This document shows, one piece after another, positions 53,124 to 60,527 of a stretch of 60,527 bases of DNA; position 1 is the stretch's first letter, and every line of letters begins with the position of its first letter. This DNA is from Helicobacter sp. (GTDB taxonomy: Bacteria; Campylobacterota; Campylobacteria; Campylobacterales; Helicobacteraceae): NCBI RefSeq assembly GCF_029067145.1, contig NZ_JAIEFA010000036.1, positions 1-60,527 of the forward strand, in the 5' to 3' direction. The translations under genes and the position numbers were made by a program. Under the pieces are notes generated by a model. The model did not search any database and was not told the origin of the DNA. It was given only the letters and a program-made list of their open reading frames with translations.

Positions 53124-54371
53124 TTAAGCACTTTTTTTGCTTGCTTTTTTCTGCTTTACTAGCATTGGTTTTGCAAGTTTTAAAACCGCCTCTTTAGTGA
53201 TAATCACTTCATAACCTTTCAATTCTGGTAGCTCATACATAATATCTAGCATAATTTCTTCCATAATTGAACGCAACCCTCTTGCCCCTGTTTTACGCGC
53301 AATCGCAAGATTCGCAATCTCTTCTAATGCTTCGTTTTTAAAAGTCAAAGCCACTCCATCAAAAGCAAAAAGTTTTTTGTATTGCTTTGTCAATGCGTTC
53401 TTTGGCTTTTGTAGAATCTCTATCATTGCTTCTTTGGTGATTTCCTCCAAAGTCGCAAACAAATGCAAACGCCCGATTAATTCTGGAATCAGCCCAAAAC
53501 TCACCAAATCATCTGGCTCTACTTGCTCTAAAACATTTTCTTGCGCATTTTTTTCGTTTGCTTTATGGTGGAATCCTAAGCTATTTCCGCCAATTCTCCG
53601 TTCAATAATGTCTTTTAACCCATCAAAAGCACCTCCGCAGATAAACAAAATATCTTTAGTATCAATTTGGATAAATTCTTGATTGGGGTGCTTTCTGCCA
53701 CCTTTTGGTGGAACATTCACAACGCTACCTTCTATAATTTTCAACAATGCCTGCTGCACTCCCTCCCCTGATACATCTCGCGTGATGGAACGATTCTCTG
53801 AAAGCCTTGAAATTTTATCAATCTCATCAATAAATACGATTCCTCTTTGCGCCCTTTGCGCATCGCCATCAGCCTCTTGTAGCAAACGCGTTAAAATATT
53901 TTCCACATCTTCGCCCACATAGCCCGCTTCTGTTAAACTTGTTGCATCACAAATTGCAATAGGAATATTTAAAAATTTTGCTAATGTCTGCGCCATTAAC
54001 GTTTTACCACTTCCGGTGGGACCAATTAGCAAAATATTAGATTTTGCAATCTCTGTATCGTCCTCCTCTGATTGCCCTTTAGTTTGCAATACACGTTTGT
54101 AATGATTATAAACTGCGACGCTAAAAACCTTTTTGGCTTTCTCCTGACCGATAACATACTCATCTAAAACTGCTTTTAATTCTTTGGGAGGCACGATATT
54201 TAGCTCTTGCTCAAGAGATTCCGACTCTTCCTCAAAGTGTTGCTCACCCCCGACAAGCAAACTATAAGAAGCAATGATGCAATTTTTGCAAATGCAAACA
54301 TTATTTCCAGCAATCAATGGATTTTTGTGAGATTCTTTAGACTTGCAAAAATCACAAACTTTTTCACTCAT
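53124..54371 (-). CDS. clpX: ATP-dependent Clp protease ATP-binding subunit ClpX
   Basis: AAA+ unfoldase that feeds substrates to ClpP. From the ATG at 54371 the protein is 415 residues: an N-terminal four-cysteine zinc domain (CDFCKSKESHKN...CICKNC), then Walker A LIGPTGSGKTLMAQTL, Walker B VFIDEIDKIS, the pore loop within AGYVGEDVE, and sensor RELIGRLH-like PELIGRLHLFAT. This start is preferred over one 22 codons upstream because AAGGA precedes it and the zinc domain begins there. It overlaps the lpxA stop by eight bases. No clpP is here. Confidence 0.96.
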   Translation of the reverse strand: MSEKVCDFCKSKESHKNPLIAGNNVCICKNCIIASYSLLVGGEQHFEEESESLEQELNIVPPKELKAVLDEYVIGQEKAKKVFSVAVYNHYKRVLQTKGQSEEDDTEIAKSNILLIGPTGSGKTLMAQTLAKFLNIPIAICDATSLTEAGYVGEDVENILTRLLQEADGDAQRAQRGIVFIDEIDKISRLSENRSITRDVSGEGVQQALLKIIEGSVVNVPPKGGRKHPNQEFIQIDTKDILFICGGAFDGLKDIIERRIGGNSLGFHHKANEKNAQENVLEQVEPDDLVSFGLIPELIGRLHLFATLEEITKEAMIEILQKPKNALTKQYKKLFAFDGVALTFKNEALEEIANLAIARKTGARGLRSIMEEIMLDIMYELPELKGYEVIITKEAVLKLAKPMLVKQKKASKKSA

Positions 54372-55170
54372 TAGTTTTCCTTGTAAAAGGGATTCCCCTT
54401 GTGGATTGAATAATAAATTCACACATTTTTTTGACATTTGTGTCTTTTACGCCCTCGTCAAGAATTTCTTGTGCGATTTCTTTAATTGGTGCATTACCAA
54501 AAAAAAGACGTTTATAGGCATTGTGAATTTTATCTACTTCGTGGTGTTCAAAATGTTTGCGCAAACGATGCAGATTTAGCCCTCTTATGACCGCGCGATT
54601 CCCCTCTGCCATACAAAAAGGAGGAATATCTTGTGAAAGCGCACTCGCTCCTGCAATCATTGCATAATCTCCCACCTTTACAAACTGATGAATCGGTGTT
54701 AAACCACCTACATTAATATGACTACCCAACACGATATGCCCACCAAGTGTTGCGCCATTTGCCAAAATGCAAGAATCCCCAACAATACAATCGTGCGCAA
54801 TATGCACATACGCCATTAACAAATTATTACTACCAATGATTGTTTTGCCTCCACCGCCCTCTGTGCCCGGATTTATCATCGTAAATTCTCGGATTTTGTT
54901 AAAATCGCCAAAAATTAACTCATTAGGTTCATCGCGATATTTCAAATCCTGCGGTTTTGTGCCCAAAGTCGCATTTGGAAAAATCTCATTTCCTTCCCCT
55001 AAAGTTGTGTTGCCAAGAATCGTTACATGGTTATACAGCTTACAACCTTTTCCAATTTTCACATCTTTGCCAATCACACAATAATGCCCAATTTCTGCAT
55101 TTTCACCAATGATCGCACCCTCTTCAATGATAGCGGTTTGCGCAATTTTTGCTGATTTTGCTACACTCAC
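54364..55170 (-). CDS. lpxA: UDP-N-acetylglucosamine acyltransferase
   Basis: First step of lipid A synthesis, moving a hydroxyacyl chain from ACP to UDP-GlcNAc. The 268 residues form a left-handed beta-helix of hexapeptides (IIEEGAIIGENAEIGHYCVIG) with the catalytic histidine in YVHIAHDCIVGD, GHIVLGSHINVGGLTPIHQFVKVGDYAMI, and a C-terminal helical domain. It follows fabZ by 2 nt; clpX overlaps its end. The fabZ-lpxA order is standard, with lpxB and lpxD elsewhere. Confidence 0.96.
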   Translation of the reverse strand: MSVAKSAKIAQTAIIEEGAIIGENAEIGHYCVIGKDVKIGKGCKLYNHVTILGNTTLGEGNEIFPNATLGTKPQDLKYRDEPNELIFGDFNKIREFTMINPGTEGGGGKTIIGSNNLLMAYVHIAHDCIVGDSCILANGATLGGHIVLGSHINVGGLTPIHQFVKVGDYAMIAGASALSQDIPPFCMAEGNRAVIRGLNLHRLRKHFEHHEVDKIHNAYKRLFFGNAPIKEIAQEILDEGVKDTNVKKMCEFIIQSTRGIPFTRKTNE

Positions 55171-55172
55171 TT

Positions 55173-55637
55173 TTATGCCTTTTTCTCTGCGTTATCTACT
55201 ACCATTGCTTTTAACTCCGCTTCAGCGACTAATTTTTCTTCTACATAGGCATAGCCTTGCAATACCCAGATTCCACCTTTATGCTTCAAAACTTCTAATT
55301 TATAAGTTAATTTATCGCCCGGAATTACGGGATTTCTAAACTTTGCCTTATCAATGCTCATAAAATAAACAATTTTATCGCCTGTATTTTGCGCATTATC
55401 TCCAAACATACTCACAAATGCCAACACGCCGCCTGCTTGCGCCATTCCCTCAATGATATAAACACCCGGATAAATAGGTTGTGTAGGAAAATGCCCATTA
55501 AAAATTTCTTCATTGATTGTAATATTTTTATACGCTTCAATCTTTTCATTAGGCGTCATAGAAACAATCCTATCTACGAGTAACAAAGGATAGCGATGCG
55601 GTAGAATCTCACGAATTTTTTGCACATCATAAATCAT
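55173..55637 (-). CDS. fabZ: 3-hydroxyacyl-ACP dehydratase FabZ
   Basis: Dehydrates 3-hydroxyacyl-ACP in fatty acid elongation. 154 residues in a hot-dog fold. The active-site His and Glu are visible in EIFNGHFPTQPIYPGVYIIEGMAQAGG, read in parts, and LPHRYPLLLVDRIV is the usual N-terminus. It is first in the fabZ-lpxA-clpX-mreB-mreC run. The gap upstream to the dehydrogenase gene (48 bp) is AT-rich and could hold its promoter. Confidence 0.96.
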   Translation of the reverse strand: MIYDVQKIREILPHRYPLLLVDRIVSMTPNEKIEAYKNITINEEIFNGHFPTQPIYPGVYIIEGMAQAGGVLAFVSMFGDNAQNTGDKIVYFMSIDKAKFRNPVIPGDKLTYKLEVLKHKGGIWVLQGYAYVEEKLVAEAELKAMVVDNAEKKA

Positions 55638-55685
55638 TCAAAATCCTTAAAACTAAAATTAAATTTTAACATAATTTTCATTTGA

Positions 55686-57071
55686 TTATAATGCCATTTT
55701 ACCCGGATTTAAAATATTGTTAGGGTCAAAGGCTTTTTTAATCGCACGAAAGAGATTCATTTCCTCCTCCGAAAAAGCAAGATGCATAAAAGGTGCTTTT
55801 GAGATTCCAATGCCGTGTTCCCCGCTTAGAGTGCCTCCAAGCTCCACCGCGATTTTAAAAATCTCTTCAATTGCTTTGTGTCCCCTTTCTAACTCCTCTA
55901 ATTTACTTCCATCTACCATTACATTTGTATGCACATTTCCATCTCCTGTATGCCCAAAACAAGGAATCACAACATCGTATTTTTTGGAAACCTCTGCGAT
56001 TCTTTCTAATAATTCAGGGAGCTTAGAGCGCGGAACCGTAATATCTTCATTTAATTTCTTGCTTCCATAAATCGTAATACTTGGACTTGCATTCTTACGA
56101 GCAAACCACAAATCTGCTGCTTCTTGCTCATTGTTTGCTTTCACAAACTCACTCGCTCCATTTTCAAAGAATTTTTCCTCTATTTTGCGGATTTGATAAT
56201 CAATCTCTTCGGGCAAATTTCCATCTACTTCAGTAATCAAAATCGCCCCTGCTTCTTTTGGCAAACCTTTGTGGAATTTCTCCTCTACCGCCCTAATGCT
56301 AAGATTATCCAAAAACTCCATTGCCACAGGCGAGATTCCACTTGCCATTGTTTTATACACCGCATTCATCGCAGATTGAATACTTGGAAAAACCCCCATT
56401 GCACTTTGTTTATATTTTGGCTTACTAAGCAACTTTAAAGTAATTTCTGTAACGACAGCCAATGTTCCCTCACTCGCAATAAGAATCCCTGCAACATTGT
56501 AGCCCGCAACATCTTTGATTGTCTTTTTGCCCGCTCGGATAATATCCCCATTTGGCAACACTGCGCGCAATGCCATCACAAAGTCTTTTGTGATTCCATA
56601 TTTTGCTGCACGCATTCCTCCTGCATTTTCACTGACATTTCCCCCCAAAGTAGAATAATGCTCACTTGCGGGATCTGGCGGATAAAACAATCCAACTGCT
56701 TCCACTGCTTTTTGCAATTGCATATTTACCACACCGGGTTGCACGCGTGCTACCATATTTTCCATATCAATCTCTAAAATTTGATTCATATGTTTCTCTA
56801 GTGCCAAAATCACTCCGCCCTGCACTGCAAGCGCTCCACCTGTAAATCCACTTCCAGCACCTCGTGGAATAATCGGTATTAAATGTTCATTGCAATATTT
56901 TAGCACACGGCTAACTTCCTCTTCATTATGCGGAAAAACAACGCATTCGGGATACTTTCTCTCTTTTGTTGCATCATAGCAATAAGCACTCAAATGCGCT
57001 TTATCACTAAAGCATTCACCCTCACCTACAATGGTTTTTAAGTCTTTGATATTTTGTTCTGTCATCATCAA
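55686..57071 (-). CDS. FAD-linked oxidase, GlcD-like (glycolate or D-lactate dehydrogenase)
   Basis: 461 residues. The FAD_binding_4 domain has IIPRGAGSGFTGGAL and the second FAD motif PDPASEHYSTLGGNVSENAGG, and FAD-oxidase_C has PCFGHTGDGNVHTNV and LSGEHGIG. Substrate could be glycolate or D-lactate; sequence does not decide. In H. pylori the glcD-type gene is followed by pgbA as here, but with the plasminogen-binding gene encoded upstream in reading order. It lies 3 nt after the pgbA-like gene. The companion subunits GlcE/GlcF are not next to it. Confidence 0.9.
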   Translation of the reverse strand: MMMTEQNIKDLKTIVGEGECFSDKAHLSAYCYDATKERKYPECVVFPHNEEEVSRVLKYCNEHLIPIIPRGAGSGFTGGALAVQGGVILALEKHMNQILEIDMENMVARVQPGVVNMQLQKAVEAVGLFYPPDPASEHYSTLGGNVSENAGGMRAAKYGITKDFVMALRAVLPNGDIIRAGKKTIKDVAGYNVAGILIASEGTLAVVTEITLKLLSKPKYKQSAMGVFPSIQSAMNAVYKTMASGISPVAMEFLDNLSIRAVEEKFHKGLPKEAGAILITEVDGNLPEEIDYQIRKIEEKFFENGASEFVKANNEQEAADLWFARKNASPSITIYGSKKLNEDITVPRSKLPELLERIAEVSKKYDVVIPCFGHTGDGNVHTNVMVDGSKLEELERGHKAIEEIFKIAVELGGTLSGEHGIGISKAPFMHLAFSEEEMNLFRAIKKAFDPNNILNPGKMAL

Positions 57072-57074
57072 TCC

Positions 57075-57899
57075 TTAAAAAATATCTTTTATACCATCAA
57101 GAAAATAATTTGTAATTCTTCCAAAAAATGTTGCGTCTTCATCGCGAATCTCACCCTTAACTAAAGCGTCAAAATATACATAATAGTCTTGCGTTTTAAT
57201 ATCATTAAAAAGATAAGAAAACCATTCTTGATTGCCTCTTCCAATGCGCGAGAAAAATGGCAACATACGCTCCTCCACTGGTGCACGTCCTGTAATGTAG
57301 TCCTTTTTAATCATACGAAAAGTCTGACAATCCAACGCTTGCCCCTCATTGAGATTCACCATATATATAATTCCCGCCGCATATTGCGTGCAGATTTTGC
57401 GAAAATCTCCCCTCACAGGCGCAGTATGTCCTACATCCATTAAATAAGCCGCAAACAAATCAGGGTGCAACCAAGTAATCTCTGGATAGGCGGCTTTAAT
57501 TTTTTCATAAATATCTTGTGTTGGCGCAATTAAAAATGCGCGATCGTTGAAACTGCGAAAAATTACTTCATCATTCTTTTGTGGCGTTAAAGCAGGTGTT
57601 GGAAAGGCACTTTGCTCCAATCCCACAAAAGGCTCAAAAGCTATCTTTGCCCGATTGTCTTGAATCTCTATTACTGCGGCTTTTGCCACGATTCCAGAAT
57701 GCTCTCTATCAAACCAACGAATAATCTCTCCGCTTTCCCCAACCTTTAAATCGAATGCTGGCACATACGCATAATGTGCAGAATCCTCATCAAGTGCAAT
57801 AATTGGGACAATGATTTTGTTGCCAAAAGGAGAAGCTAAAGAAAAAGTAACAAAAAAAGAGAATACAACCAAATATTTGAGAAGTTTTAAATATTTCAT
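57075..57899 (-). CDS. PgbA-like exported protein (plasminogen-binding protein family N-terminal domain)
   Basis: About 274 residues from the ATG at 57899; a TTG two codons earlier is possible. The signal peptide is KYLVVFSFFVTFSLAS, after which the mature protein begins PFGNKIIVPIIALDED. Family blocks include WLHPDLFAAYLM, RKICTQYAAGIIYM and NLNEGQALDCQTF. The H. pylori members PgbA and PgbB are longer, with a Lys-rich C-terminal tail that binds plasminogen; that tail is absent here, so plasminogen binding is doubtful. The gene order with glcD matches H. pylori. A 26 bp palindrome lies 23 nt upstream of the ATG. Confidence 0.83.
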   Translation of the reverse strand: MKYLKLLKYLVVFSFFVTFSLASPFGNKIIVPIIALDEDSAHYAYVPAFDLKVGESGEIIRWFDREHSGIVAKAAVIEIQDNRAKIAFEPFVGLEQSAFPTPALTPQKNDEVIFRSFNDRAFLIAPTQDIYEKIKAAYPEITWLHPDLFAAYLMDVGHTAPVRGDFRKICTQYAAGIIYMVNLNEGQALDCQTFRMIKKDYITGRAPVEERMLPFFSRIGRGNQEWFSYLFNDIKTQDYYVYFDALVKGEIRDEDATFFGRITNYFLDGIKDIF

Positions 57900-57921
57900 A
57901 AACAAATGAGCCTTAGTCTTG

Positions 57922-57947
57922 AGAAATTTTTAATATTAAAAATTTCT
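57922..57947. promoter_or_regulatory. Perfect 26 bp palindrome upstream of the pgbA-like gene
   Basis: AGAAATTTTTAAT and its exact reverse complement ATTAAAAATTTCT stand back to back with no spacer, 23 nt upstream of the pgbA-like ATG, on the side facing the unknown gene. It could be an operator for a dimeric regulator or simply an AT-rich hairpin in the leader. No matching second copy was noticed in the window. Confidence 0.45.
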
Positions 57948-58048
57948 GAAATTATATTTTATTTTTGCTTAAAGCCTAGCAAGATTTTATGGAATTTATA
58001 TAAAATTTTGCAAATTTTTCTCCCGCAATTTCACAACAATGTAAAAAG

Positions 58049-58065
58049 TTGGAATCCTTTTTGCT
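58049..58065 (+). promoter_or_regulatory. Sigma-54 (RpoN) promoter of the unknown gene at 58129
   Basis: TTGGaatcctttTTGCT shows GG and GC exactly ten bases apart with T-rich ends, a near-ideal -24/-12 element. The start of transcription would be near 58077, giving a leader of about 50 nt before the ATG. It closely resembles the site upstream of fliW. Confidence 0.75.
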
Positions 58066-58128
58066 TTAAAATTTTCAATTTTGACAATATTTCAAACTTT
58101 GATTTTAAAGAAAGGATTTTGTTTCACA

Positions 58129-58707
58129 ATGGTTATCAATCAAAACTTAAACTCTCTAGGTGGAATTTATAATGAAGCGAATCGTCTTTTAAATGAAAAT
58201 GTGCAATCCACAAACAAAGCGCAGAACAAGGACTTACAGCAACAAAATCAAGAGAGCTTTAGCAGTGAGAGAATCACCTATGGTATGATTAGTTTGGAGC
58301 TTATGAGTGATGAACAATATCAAGCTTTTGAAAGAGTAACTGCGGGTATGTCGCCCAATGAAAAAATTTCTGTCGCGCAAATGCTCACAAGAGCTGGCAA
58401 TCTAAGCGCAAGCGTAGAGCGTGTGGAGCAACGCGAAAAAGAATCCCAAGATTCCAATCCAAAGAAAAAAGAAGAAGAACTCGGATTTTTGGGTATCACA
58501 CAAGATGGTTGGCAAGAAGTTGCAAAAGAATTTCAAGACAATTTAAACCACCTACAAGGGCTTTATACTAAAAATTATACTAAGAATCTTACGAGCAACT
58601 ATAATGATATTTTGCGCAAAAATACAGAAGCCAAAACACAACGCATTTTAAGGGAATTTAGCCACGCAATTTATAGTGGCAATGTGCAAATTGATACGAT
58701 AAGCTAA
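58129..58707 (+). CDS. Unknown protein with sigma-54 promoter, possibly flagellar
   Basis: 192 residues from the ATG at 58129; an upstream in-frame start at 58081 falls at the promoter and is rejected. The ribosome site AAGGA is 12 nt before it, a long spacing. There is no signal peptide or membrane helix. It is rich in Gln, Glu, Asn and Lys, with long predicted helices. Recognisable stretches are NSLGGIYNEANRLL, ERITYGMISLELMSDE and a KKKEEEL linker. I do not recognise the family. The -24/-12 promoter places it with RpoN-controlled genes, mostly flagellar in this group. It could be a flagellar chaperone, cap or regulator; nothing fixes which. Confidence 0.8.
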   Translation: MVINQNLNSLGGIYNEANRLLNENVQSTNKAQNKDLQQQNQESFSSERITYGMISLELMSDEQYQAFERVTAGMSPNEKISVAQMLTRAGNLSASVERVEQREKESQDSNPKKKEEELGFLGITQDGWQEVAKEFQDNLNHLQGLYTKNYTKNLTSNYNDILRKNTEAKTQRILREFSHAIYSGNVQIDTIS

Positions 58708-58732
58708 GAAAGCAAAAATCCCTACTATACCC

Positions 58733-58815
58733 TTTGCGATTCTGCGTTCTGTTCTTATAGGAAACCAAAGTATCTTATAATGCCCGCGTCCTTGCGAGAT
58801 TATGTAAAATATAGA
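58733..58815. repeat. Possible degenerate dispersed repeat (copy h)
   Basis: Short stretch after the unknown gene with GCGATTCTGCG and CGTCCTTGCGAGATTATG, pieces seen in other copies of the family. It is too decayed for a firm call. No gene lies between 58708 and the tRNA-Ser. Confidence 0.3.
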
Positions 58816-58887
58816 GTTAAAAGATTATTAAATTTTCTAGCTAATTAGGATTAAAATTATTTATTATTTTTGCTGTGGAAATTCAAG

Positions 58888-58978
58888 TGGCGGACAGAGA
58901 GAGATTCGAACTCTCGGTAATCTTGCGACTACGCATCCTTAGCAGGGATGTGGTTTCAGCCAACTCACCCATCTGTCC
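58888..58978 (-). tRNA. tRNA-Ser (GCU)
   Basis: Class II tRNA of 91 nt on the minus strand. Acceptor arms are GGACAGA and TCTGTCC, followed by the G discriminator and encoded CCA. The anticodon stem is CATCC/GGATG with loop CTGCTAA (anticodon GCU, reading AGC/AGU). The long variable arm is followed by the TTCGAAT T loop. It lies downstream of prfA, on the same strand. Confidence 0.95.
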
Positions 58979-59077
58979 TTGTAAAAAAGAAGCATAATTA
59001 TATCTTTTTTAAGTAAAATAAAACTTAAATTAAGCTTTTACAACTCTTACCCGCTTTATTACTTAAGCAAATTATGC

Positions 59078-60148
59078 TTAAGCGATTCCGCTATTTTGCA
59101 AAGCTTCTGCTTGAAAATATGCCACAATAGGGTCAATCACCATATCCAAATTGCCACTTAACATAATCTCTTCTAAGCTATACAATGTCAAACCCACGCG
59201 ATGGTCTGTCAAGCGATTCTGCGGATAATTGTAAGTTCTTATGCGCTCACTTCTGTCGCCACTTCCTACTTGCGATTTTCGCTCTTGCGCATTTTGCTCC
59301 ATTTGTGCTTCTAATTGCGCTTCATAGATTCTAGCTTTTAAAATTTTCAAGGCTTTGTCTTTGTTTTTGTGTTGGGACTTTTCGTCTTGCATAGACACAC
59401 TAATACCTGTCGGAATATGCGTAATTCTTACCGCGGAATCCGTAGTATTGACGCATTGTCCCCCGTGTCCTCCTGCACGAAACACCTCAATCCGTAAGTC
59501 ATTGGGATTAATCGTAACTTCCACATCATCTACTTCTGGCATAATCGCCACCGTGATTGCCGAAGTGTGAATGCGCCCTTGCGATTCTGTTTCTGGCACG
59601 CGTTGCACACGATGCGTGCCACCTTCGTATTTAAGCCTTGAATATGCCCCCTTACCTTTTATAAGGGCAATCACCTCCTTATAGCCACCAAAATTATTCT
59701 CGCTAGAGCTAATAATCTCTACTTTCCACGATTTTAATTCTGCATAACGCACATAAGTGCGGAATAAATCGCCTACGAAAATTCCCGCTTCATCTCCACC
59801 TGTACCAGCACGCAATTCCAAATAAATGTTTTTATCGTCATTTGGGTCTTTTGGGAGCAAAAGAATCTTAATTTCCGATTCTAAAGCCTCATTTTGCAAT
59901 TCTGCTTCTTTGATTTCTTCTTTTGCCAAATCTCCTAAATCCTTGTCGTCTAATAACAATTTATTCTCTTCAATACTTTGGAGATTCTTAAGATATAGAC
60001 GCGATTTTTGTACCAACTCTTCTAAATCGCTTTGTTCTTTGCTAAGTTCTGCAATGCGTTTAATATCTTTTAAAATCTCTGGGTCAGTCAGGAGCTTGTT
60101 AATCTCATCATAATGCTTGATAAAGGGCTGAAGTTTGGAAGCTAACAT
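59078..60148 (-). CDS. prfA: Peptide chain release factor 1
   Basis: Recognises UAA and UAG and releases the finished protein. 356 residues. The GGQ loop is in RAGGHGGQCVNTTDSAVR; its glutamine is the substrate of PrmC, encoded at 12.6 kb. The N-terminal helical domain and the stop-codon recognition region upstream of GGQ are full length. Motif ELRAGTGGDEAG and PETESQGRIHTSA are typical. It follows rpsT by 72 nt, the same order as in H. pylori. Confidence 0.97.
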   Translation of the reverse strand: MLASKLQPFIKHYDEINKLLTDPEILKDIKRIAELSKEQSDLEELVQKSRLYLKNLQSIEENKLLLDDKDLGDLAKEEIKEAELQNEALESEIKILLLPKDPNDDKNIYLELRAGTGGDEAGIFVGDLFRTYVRYAELKSWKVEIISSSENNFGGYKEVIALIKGKGAYSRLKYEGGTHRVQRVPETESQGRIHTSAITVAIMPEVDDVEVTINPNDLRIEVFRAGGHGGQCVNTTDSAVRITHIPTGISVSMQDEKSQHKNKDKALKILKARIYEAQLEAQMEQNAQERKSQVGSGDRSERIRTYNYPQNRLTDHRVGLTLYSLEEIMLSGNLDMVIDPIVAYFQAEALQNSGIA

Positions 60149-60220
60149 ATAGGAAACTTAAAGACTAAATTGCAGTGAATTTGCTTGCATACACGAAAAA
60201 ACAAAATCGCAAACGCAAAA

Positions 60221-60496
60221 TTAAGCGTTTGCTAAAGCAAGTTTTTTTACTGAAGCGTTGAGACGACTAATTTTTCTAGCGGCGGTGTTTTTTGTCAAGA
60301 TTCCTTTGCTAACATAGCTGTGGAAGTTTTTATTGATTTGCTTAAATACCTCTTGAGCTTTGTTCAGGTCTTTTGCAGTAATTGCTTCACTTAAATCTCT
60401 TGTCATATTTTTAATTCTTGTTTTATAGTAACGATTGCGTTCGGTGCGTGTTTTTGTTTGACGAATACGTTTTTGCGCAGATTTATGATTTGCCAT
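60221..60496 (-). CDS. rpsT: 30S ribosomal protein S20
   Basis: Small basic helical protein of the 30S subunit. 91 residues with the usual start ANHKSAQKRIRQTKTRTERN and a C-terminal helix ending KKLALANA. AAAGGA precedes the ATG at 60496. It is followed downstream by prfA, and the last 30 bases of the window contain the upstream region only. Confidence 0.97.
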   Translation of the reverse strand: MANHKSAQKRIRQTKTRTERNRYYKTRIKNMTRDLSEAITAKDLNKAQEVFKQINKNFHSYVSKGILTKNTAARKISRLNASVKKLALANA

Positions 60497-60527
60497 AGGG
60501 TGTTAATCCTTTCTCTTTTACTCATCT

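Noticed and set aside
54372..54437. 22-residue N-terminal extension of clpX
   Set aside because: It would overlap lpxA further, has no ribosome site, and the zinc domain that begins ClpX starts at the downstream ATG.
1..60527. CRISPR arrays, prophage, insertion sequences with transposase, rRNA genes
   Set aside because: None was seen: there are no regularly spaced direct repeats, no integrase, transposase or phage structural genes, and no rRNA sequence in the window.

Overview
This 60.5 kb window is AT-rich, gene-dense chromosomal DNA from a member of the Campylobacterota, almost certainly a Helicobacter, and probably an enterohepatic species rather than H. pylori itself. The evidence is the gene content and order. 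The slt-yggT-gltX, prmC-M48 protease, mrdA to mltD, HP0268-miaB-DUF374, ppiD-ftsA-ftsZ, fabZ-lpxA-clpX-mreB-mreC, glcD-pgbA and prfA-rpsT blocks all match arrangements I recall from Helicobacter. The NIF-type NifS/NifU pair, biosynthetic arginine decarboxylase SpeA and long run of overlapping envelope genes fit too. No genus-level call can be proven without a search.

Layout. 0.1-8.3 kb: ammonium channel and PII protein, two cation/proton antiporters flanking recR, then speA-cysE overlapping. 8.4-14.6 kb: a tiny stand-alone flagellar rod/hook C-terminal-domain protein under a sigma-54 promoter, lytic transglycosylase slt, yggT, a GluRS of the GltX2 type, prmC, an M48 protease, and the remnant of an esterase gene. 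15.1-20.1 kb (+): an MreB paralogue, pgeF, kdsB, then nifS-nifU with a good terminator. 20.3-25.8 kb: valS (-), fliW and a UvrD-type helicase (+). 25.8-38.9 kb (-): 17 genes packed head to tail, mostly envelope building (uppS, coaBC, PBP2, an MreD-like protein, lptA, lptC, kdsC, rlpA, mltD, DUF374 acyltransferase) with argA, hisB, engB, miaB and an HP0268-type nuclease. 39.1-45.9 kb (+): nusA, ppiD-like chaperone, ftsA, ftsZ, a TauE/SafE permease and a hypoxanthine-DNA glycosylase. 45.9-47.2 kb: tRNA-Met, tRNA-Arg and a radical SAM gene whose 5' end carries a G10 tract. 47.5-57.9 kb (-): xseA, pycB, a small ORF, mreC, mreB, clpX, lpxA, fabZ, a GlcD-like dehydrogenase and a PgbA-like exported protein. 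58.1-60.5 kb: an unknown gene with a sigma-54 promoter, tRNA-Ser, prfA and rpsT.

How it fits together. The dominant theme is the cell envelope and cell shape: MreB, MreC, a candidate MreD, PBP2, a second MreB-like protein co-transcribed with the peptidoglycan editing factor PgeF, three lytic transglycosylases, UppS, Kdo/LPS export and lipid A genes, and FtsA/FtsZ. A second thread is motility. Three dispersed genes (8.4, 23.2 and 58.1 kb) carry exact-spacing -24/-12 sigma-54 promoters, and a fourth (26.5 kb) looks weakly FliK-like.

The most interesting items are: (1) the G10-tract radical SAM gene, in which either other reading frame stops within a few codons, so it is a strong phase-variation candidate; (2) a family of degenerate, partly palindromic intergenic repeats present at about nine places; (3) the stand-alone Flg_bbr_C protein and the unknown 192-residue protein, both with sigma-54 promoters; (4) the divergent MreB paralogue; (5) a PII protein lacking the uridylylated tyrosine. 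All function calls rest on reading motifs and gene order by eye; no database search was run.
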